Assembly: GCA_037178675.1 (NCBI GenBank) | Contig: JAYMGJ010000388.1 | Location: 17,660 to 81,659, forward strand | Reading direction: 5' to 3' | DNA length: 64,000 nucleotides | Origin: Scleroderma bovista | Lineage: Eukaryota > Basidiomycota > Agaricomycetes > Boletales > Sclerodermataceae | Shown here: in pieces, positions 57,574 to 64,000 of the stretch | How positions within the stretch are numbered: position 1 is the stretch's first letter | Layout: every line of letters starts with the position of its first letter | Notes under the pieces: generated by a model | Told to the model about the DNA's origin: nothing | The model's input: the letters and a program-made list of their open reading frames with translations, nothing else | Databases searched by the model: none | Position numbers and translations under genes: made by a program

Positions 57574-59137
57574 GTGTTCTTGCTGTGCCTAAGCACTCCA
57601 AACCGCCAGTGAATTCGGAGCGGCTATCCGCGCATTGTGGGTCCACTGGCCAACTTTGGCATTGATCTCTTCCAAAGGCCGCCGAGGAACCTTACCTCGA
57701 GGTTGCCACGTTTCGTGGCAGCAGTACACGACCAGTTCCATTGACTGCACATATCTACCGCGGGTGACTGGGCTTACTTCACCTCCTTACAATGAGGTCG
57801 AGGAGACACATCCGAGTAAAAAACGTGTACCTTCCGGGGTCATCCCTAGGACAGATAATAATAAAAAACACCATACAAGGAACGCTTACAGAATCCGTAA
57901 AGCGATACGTACATAGCTCATAGATGGAGAGGGTGCGGGTTGGAAACGATATCCCTTAGGCCGATGAAGTGACAAGCACCACAATCATCGCGGACTCAGG
58001 TCTGTCTGGACAACAATTAACACATTCCCGTCACCTAGTTGGACTGAAAGGGTAATACCTAACTCTATGACGAGAAAGAGAGGAGAATTCTTGTACTGCC
58101 ATCAGAAATATCTAAGCAGCTAGGCTAGTAGTCCTTCGAGAGTCAAGACAGATCCCTCAAATCTGTACTAGGCCAAATACATCAACACATTTTGTCAGAA
58201 ATAATTGCTCTCATAGTCGGAGAGGGAACGATTGTCTTCCATCGAATCTTTGGTCTGCCTTTGGGAGACTAAATTGCTCTGGGGTGATTCACTTTTTCCT
58301 AACCTTCAGCACTCTTCAGCATCACCTCCCATTATGTGCGAGTCATCGATAATCTATCAAGCTCGTTGCACTGAGCACTCGCATCCTGTTCGAATGTGGA
58401 GTGACTGTCTTGCTGCAGTTGAGGAAAACTTTATACGTGAATCATTGATTGACTTGTGATAAGTATTGCTATGGATCTGCAAATATTTGCTGGGAGTAGG
58501 GAAATGCCTTCTGGGGATGTGGATCGAGCTCGTGGAAACCTCGTGACAACGATGCAAGAACGACGCTTCGGACAACCAGCAATGTTCATGATAAACAGAT
58601 CACAAGAGGCGACTCAGTGGTAAGTACAATGTGCTGTAATGACGACTGTGTTGACGCTGCTGCAGCACAACGTGCGCAGCGCGCTGCCACTGCATCGACG
58701 ACGAGTGCAATAATTGACAGATCAAGTAGTCTATGGGGCAGACCGTTGACATGTTAAACCCGTACTCAATCCTCCAGGGGGTCTAGTATGATTGGGGGAT
58801 TGTTGGAACATGGTAAGCAAACCAGGAGGGTTCTAGCCGTATATGCGCAGTAGTAGGGCGGGCTTGCATACAAAAATCCGATCTAAAACGTATACATTGC
58901 GTTAACCGCCGTTGATGTCTACTAGTGACTGCGCATTCTCTCTCGTGAAGGGTGACTTACTAAAGGTATCACAGGGGTTAAAATGGGTACTAGTGAATTC
59001 GAATCAAATTCGAGCGAGATTAAATACCACAACCATGTACGATGCAATAACAGAAAGGGATGCGGGCTATTGTACAATGAGAGGACTGTCCTGACAATAC
59101 ACCGACGAATCGATCTTCAACCCAAGGGGTCTATCAA
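57574..59137. other. Mostly gene-free; may hold 5' exon(s) of the neighbour
   Basis: 57590-57700 on the minus strand probably contains another exon of the preceding uncharacterised gene. The rest (57950-59137) has only short frames such as 58232-58459 (+) and nothing recognised. Confidence 0.4.
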
Positions 59138-61158
59138 CTAGATCGCCTTCCCTCGTACAGTCCTTGTATGGGAAGCAGTTCCTTTTGTCGCTCCGAACTC
59201 CGCTTCCCCTTGTTGGCCCCGGCGCGAGGTAGTAGTAACGCCAGCCCCACGAATAGTGGAACTACTGGAACTAGCGGGCCTTCCTGAGCTGCGTGTCCTC
59301 GAGGCTGCCGTCATGGTTTTCGCTCGAGTAGGAGCAGCTTTAGCGCCGATAGCATTTTTACGCGAAGTATCAGCTGCCCTCGCAACTGGGCGTAAATGAG
59401 TTGTGCGTCGTGTAGAGGTCAGTACTCTCTGTGGCTTCACGCCTACACCGCTATCGGCACTATCCTCGCTGTCCTCTTTAGCGGTTGACTGAAATGGATC
59501 ATGGTATAACTGGGCGCCTAAGGGCCTACCACGCAAGGTGGCATTACGGGAGCGAGGACGGAGGGTCCTATTTTTCTTGGAAAAGGATGAGTTGTACGAA
59601 TACATAGACTCTGATGATGCCCTGGTGATAGGCGAGGTATCCTCTGCAGATGTCAGAGTAGTGGAACGACTCGCCAGGCTGACAGAGGAAGAGGAGGGAC
59701 TAGGATCCACCCCATTCGGGTGGGTCCGATAAGGTGTCCTGAGTGTTGCGTCATAATCGACATCGCTGTCTTCCATGTAAGAGCGATCACTTAAACACGA
59801 CTGGCTACCAATGTCGCTGTCATCATCAGCAGATTCGCTAGCAGGTTCTACGAGGTCACGTTGGCTGTGCACCCCGGACAAGTTACCGCATTGCTCGCTT
59901 GAGCCACGCACAGATTTGAAGTCCTTGAACTCAGATTGCTGCTCAAGCGACATATGACAATCCGCAGCAGACTCGAGTATAGGAGGGTGACGACTTTCCG
60001 ACTTTGACCGTGCAACTGGACTAGGGAGCGATGCTAATGCAGGCAAAGGGGTAGGTGGATATGCAGAAGGAAATGCCGGATATGACCTCCATTCGTCCGA
60101 CTGGTATTCACGGACAGACCGAGGATTATAGGATACAGTTCGCGCAACTCCATGTGTAGTAGCGATGATACCAAATTCAGCACCAGATGGATGACCAGAA
60201 GTGCTGCTGCCGTAAACAGGGACAGGGGGGTACCGCATTTGGTCCCTGCTATTCCGGGGTAAAGTTTGTGAGTAGCGAGAGGAGTCCTGCGGTGCGAGAT
60301 GGGTGTTATAGCGAGGGACGGTCGTGCTGGGTGTGGGTTTGGAATGACGTTCCCCAGCCGATGCTTCACAGTGTGTAGGGTTAATTGGTGGTTGGCTTCC
60401 ATTTGGCCGTCGACTGTTGTTGGATATACTGCGAACAGGAGCTATGCGCTTAGCTTGAGGGAGGAAAAGAGTTTACATATCTCCGCAAGGTTTAATGAGG
60501 GTAGGCATACCAGTGCTGTTGCCCGAATGAGGGGAGATAACTGACTCGTGCGAGTTCATGTGGGTACCAGAGGACGCATCGCTAGGTGCGGCGTCCAGTT
60601 CTCCAGTGTGCCAAGTTAACCAAACCGAGCAAACGTAATCCATAGGGACTTGCAAAAGAGCAAATACAAAATCTCCTATGTCACGCGCGACCTCAAGAGA
60701 AGGGTCCACAATCACCGAGTACGGCTTGATAAAGGGGCGGATGACATGAAGGTACAAGGGCTCCGCCCCCTACACCGAAGTCAGTTCTTTGAGACAGGTC
60801 AGACGACATGTTGCACGTACTTTGGCCCTGGTAACAAGGAGGAAAAGTAACAACACTGATTTTATCTCGCTGTGAAACGGTACAAGAAAACTAAAAATTC
60901 GATCGAAAGTCCTCTCGTATGCTGCATAACAGCACTACAGAGATGAAATGAGAGGACAAGTTCGAAGGCGCCAAGACATGTACTTGCCCAAACAATCCAA
61001 ATTGACAAGCATCCCTTGAGGTCCCTTTTCCTTTGGGTCAGAGAGCGAATGCTGGGTTGTCCGCGCCGTTTTAGCGGGGGAAACTTCAATGTTTTGAATG
61101 TTTCGTATACGTTCAAGAAGACGATGAACAGACGAAGGACAGGTACCACCAGCGGCAT
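59138..61158 (-). CDS. TB2/DP1/HVA22 (REEP/Yop1-like) membrane protein with long disordered tail
   Basis: Four exons. The N-terminal 150 residues are the REEP/Yop1-type region that shapes endoplasmic reticulum tubules: MPLVVPVLRLFIVFLNVYET, QRKRDLKGCLSIWIVW, CCYAAYERTFDRIFSFLVPF, EIKSVLLLFLLVTRAKGAEP and LYLHVIRPFIKPYSVIVDPS. A tail of about 450 residues follows, rich in Ser, Arg, Thr and Pro with acidic patches (ESADDDSDIGS) and a basic end (KAAPTRAKTMTAASRTRSSG), probably disordered. The tail exon joins in frame through the GTATGC..CATAG intron near 60450-60510. The first intron (60935-60987) has a GC donor. The start is ATG 61158; exon 1 is exactly 57 codons. Yeast Yop1 lacks such a tail. 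Confidence 0.87.
60935..60987 (-). other. GC-AG intron in the REEP-like gene
   Basis: Starts GCAAGT (the consensus GC donor) and ends TGTAG, 53 nt. It joins SIWIVW to CCYAAYERTF as in the family. Confidence 0.8.
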
Positions 61159-62687
61159 CTTCAAGATTCAGTGGGTCATTCAGCGGGAGCGATACCGTCT
61201 GAAAGGTGGAGTAAAGAAGAGGCGTAACGAGGAACGTGCTAGTCAGTGGCACTGCCTGGAGGTGCTGAATCGATGAGGGTGATGATGGCAATGAAAGCCG
61301 GACGCAATTCCATTTACCTCATTAGGTAAGCATAATATGGTGTTCTTCTCTGCGTACAAACTCGAATATTAGCTTCAAAATGTATACATCTCCCCCTACT
61401 AATGATTTTCGTATGCAAGGTACTACAACACTGCGATTTCGAACGTCGTGAAGGACAGCGCACGACTTGCCTCGAAGGAAATAGACATGAACCTTATAAA
61501 ATTAATTTACCTACCAACCTGCACCCTTCCTGTTGGAAATCTCACAAAGCAACCTGGTCAGAGGAGCACAGACACATAAAGTAACACGATCGAATGCCAC
61601 TGTCATGGTGGACAAAACATGAGCCATGTAACGTTCCTGACCGCTGCTCGCCTGTGCATCAAAGGCCAGGAGGATGCAACACGCTCAGCTGTATTCGCCG
61701 TTTTAGCCTGCTCCACCTGGACACATTCTGCACAGTTGGTGTGCCATGCCTTCAGACGTAAAGCAGTCAGATTAAAGTTTCATTTCAACTTGAGGCGATC
61801 CTGGGCCCCGTACAGCAGGTTAGAATGCAATACTACGGGAGAGGTGGGCCGAAGAACGAGAAAGGAGCAGAGGCTATACTGGCTATTCGCAGACAAACCA
61901 ATGACGTCTCTGGTCGAAAATAGTGCCGTCGAACGGGCCAACGGCTACTTCTTTGTGTCAGATCGAAATCTGGGAGTTATACAAGGAAATCAGAATATAC
62001 ACCACCATCTTTTCGCGGAAAAAAAATGCAGTGCCAATTGGCTGTTGCGTCGCACCCACGCATGAATAATGGAGCTGAGAACAGCACCTGTCTGATGGAA
62101 ATCTGATGGCAGAGCAAGGGATCACCGTATGGACAAGAGTCGCGGACGAACTTTACCATAAGTGAAAGCAAATTTAGTCCGGTCAAATGGAAACTGATTC
62201 CAAGAACACGGCGGTGGACAAACGCGGCACAAGGGTGCTATTGTCTCTCCGCGAAAGCGCGGAGAGAATGTCAAATCACCGTGTGAGAAGATATGACCTC
62301 CAGGTATTCTACTTGCCATCCAAAGGTGTGAGAAGGCGCAGCATTTTTTTTTTCAACGGGAGCTTCTACGCTCCGTAGGCATATTCAACAAATATGTCAT
62401 GAAAAGGGTGGTGGGGTGGACGGGTGGACAATTTCCGCGTTCCAGCATGTATCCAGGAGGAAGAACAAGGGTCTGCCAAATCAGAAGAAACTGGACCAGC
62501 AGACTAGTTTTTCACCGTATTGATCCCACGAAAATGGTGCAAGCGGGAGGGACCAGAGAAGAACAAGAAACAATTGAGATTCGAGAGCCCGCTGGGAAAA
62601 CCAACAAGGGAGCTAGCATGGCTTAGTCAGCATCTGTTCCAAGAACCTCCCAAACTCCGTACAACAGTCTTGCAGCAATCCGTCGCA
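61159..62687. other. Gene-poor stretch before BUD31
   Basis: About 1.5 kb with no recognised gene. The longest frame is 61619-62065 (+), 148 codons opened by a non-ATG codon, with no domain. Contains a perfect hairpin at 62244-62267. Confidence 0.45.
62244..62267. repeat. Perfect 10-bp inverted repeat with 4-nt loop
   Basis: TCTCTCCGCG, loop AAAG, CGCGGAGAGA. A GC-rich stem able to form a stable RNA or DNA hairpin. Role unknown. Confidence 0.6.
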
Positions 62688-63343
62688 ATGCCCAAGATAC
62701 GAACAAGTAGGACAAAGCAACCTCCCGAAGGTTTCGAGGATATCGAGAGCGTCAGAATATCTTCTCCTTTGCGCATGACTTTACTGACTTTTCGCAGATC
62801 CTTGATGACTATGCGAAGAAAATGAGAGACGCTGAGAATGAGTCTCATGAAGGCAAGCGTAAAACGGAGTCCTTATGGCCCATCATGCGTATCTCGCATG
62901 CCCGCTCACGGTATATATATGAGCTCTACTACAAGCGTGAAGCAATTTCAAGGGAGCTTTATGACTGGTTGCTCAAGGAAGGCTATGCGGATGTAAAGTG
63001 TGTCTTCTCTTATTTTTATAGCGCGCACCTTTGTTTATCACACCCCTGCAGCCTGATCGCAAAATGGAAAAAGACAGGTTACGAGAAACTGTGTTGCTTG
63101 CGGTGTATCCAAACAAGGGTACGTTGCCATTTGCTCCTTGCCTAGACAAATGTGCTCATTCATATTTAGGATATGAACTACCAAGGTTCGACATGCGTTT
63201 GCCGTGTCCCAAAGGCTCAGATCCGCCCGGGAACGATCGTCGAATGCGTTCATTGTGGTCCGTCTCCTTTCGTTATAATGGGGGTGCTGTTCTTTGCTAA
63301 ACTTGACTTGAAAGGGTGTCGAGGGTGTAGCTCCGACTCATGA
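62688..63343 (+). CDS. BUD31: Pre-mRNA splicing factor BUD31 (G10 family)
   Basis: Zinc-binding core spliceosome protein found in the activated complex. Four introns are removed to give 148 residues, close to the usual 144-157. Order: [118 protein letters not shown] and CRGCSSDS. The Cys clusters (CCLRC, CVC, CVHCGCRGC) that bind zinc are complete only after splicing. The start ATG 62688 matches the conserved MPK opening. One of the most conserved proteins in eukaryotes; assignment certain. Confidence 0.97.
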
Positions 63344-64000
63344 ACGCCTTCGTGGTGGTGTTGCTGGCGTACTTCTGGTGCACCATAATGCACCACGTTG
63401 CCCTGTTGACACCTATAATATATGCGAATTTGTCGGTTCCGGTGGTGTCGGCAGCTGCCCTTTGCCAATTGATGTACCGTACTATCTCCTTTATCTGTAA
63501 ATCGTCATGAAACTGCTGTACTTCAGGTTACGACTGTCCTCAGAGCGTGCTCTTAAACGCGACTTTGAAAGCCTGACGAGATGATGTGGACAAGACACCA
63601 TGTTTACGTATTTGACCGCCTTGTTTTTGGGCGGCTATGAGCAGTTTCCGATAAGTACAAGCGTTGGCAACAATTTACAAGAACAAGGCCCAAGTTGAGA
63701 TCATGCAATACAAGGGACCCTTGTATTCTGATATCCATCGACACGTCGCTTCCCTAGTGTTGGTTAGGCGTTGGCCACTCCCCACCCTGATGCATTTCCG
63801 AGAATTATGGCTGCCGTTCACTCTTGTTTATGCTCAGGAATAGTGTTGTTTTTTTCTCGAGACCAGTCTCCATGGTGGCTAGGTGACAACGGAAGGAGTC
63901 AGATATAAACCCAAGACGGAACGGTAGACGCTTCGCTGCCATCAAGGTCCAGGAATAGCAGCCGGTAAGTCAGGCAGTCAATGCTAACTTGTCCTCTCGG
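63344..64000. other. 3' flank of BUD31, no gene seen
   Basis: About 650 bp to the window end. No conserved frame on either strand. It could be the upstream region of a gene beyond the window. Confidence 0.4.

Noticed and set aside
59138..60238. Stand-alone 366-residue Ser-rich gene
   Set aside because: Its frame continues upstream without a stop to an intron acceptor that joins the REEP-like exons.
1..64000. CRISPR arrays, tRNA/rRNA genes, prokaryotic operons or phage elements
   Set aside because: No spaced direct repeats, no clover-leaf T-loop context and no ribosomal sequence were seen; intron-rich genes show a eukaryotic nuclear region.

Overview
The window looks like nuclear DNA of a basidiomycete fungus, most likely a mushroom-forming Agaricomycete. 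Coding regions are cut by many short introns of about 37-70 nt with GT..AG ends and CTGAC/CTAAC-like branch points. Genes lie close together on both strands, and the proteins are eukaryotic and fungal: a velvet regulator, a Whi3-type RNA-binding protein, PPR and REEP/Yop1-like proteins, and an RNF220-like ligase. I saw no operons, CRISPR arrays, rRNA or tRNA genes. Exon structures were worked out by hand, by joining reading frames at splice sites that keep the frame and restore known family motifs, so exon edges are predictions.

Layout. 0-5.4 kb: 3' part of a PDP/Ptc5-like PP2C phosphatase (+), a ubiquitin-specific protease (-) and a C2H2 zinc-finger factor (-). 7.2-8.8 kb: prefoldin subunit 2 (-) and the complex I subunit NDUFS8 (+), divergent across only 109 bp. 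8.8-11 kb: gene-poor. 11-16 kb: INO80F-domain protein (-), complex I subunit NDUFA13/GRIM-19 (+) and a two-HMG-box protein (+). 16.2-25.5 kb: GNAT acetyltransferase (-), large PPR protein (+), VelB-like velvet regulator (-) and ArfGAP (+). 25.8-31.7 kb: methylcrotonoyl-CoA carboxylase beta subunit (+) and MLH3 mismatch-repair/crossover endonuclease (+).

31.9-41.6 kb is an accessory-looking block. It has two full-length, divergently oriented APC-family amino-acid/choline-type permease genes, a truncated permease pseudogene between them, two short decayed permease-like repeats further right, and a short-chain dehydrogenase gene between those repeats.

41.9-64 kb returns to dense housekeeping content: an Rtc3/SBDS-domain protein (+), AFG1 ATPase (-) and UreF (+) with overlapping start codons, eIF3f (-), a possible small gene (-), an RNF220-like RING protein (-), a Whi3-like two-RRM protein (-), a small PY-motif membrane protein (-), an unrecognised protein (-), a TB2/DP1/HVA22 (REEP-like) protein with a very long disordered tail (-) and the spliceosomal protein BUD31 (+).

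Functional themes. Mitochondrial functions recur: two complex I subunits, MCC beta, AFG1, and the predicted mitochondrial PPR and PDP-like proteins. Gene expression is also well represented (INO80F, HMG, VelB, Whi3, eIF3f, BUD31, RTC3). Nothing forms an obvious biosynthetic cluster. I did not find a convincing new multi-gene system. The most unusual signals are the permease birth-and-death block, the AFG1/UreF start-codon overlap, three frame-supported GC-AG introns, and a few uncharacterised coding units.
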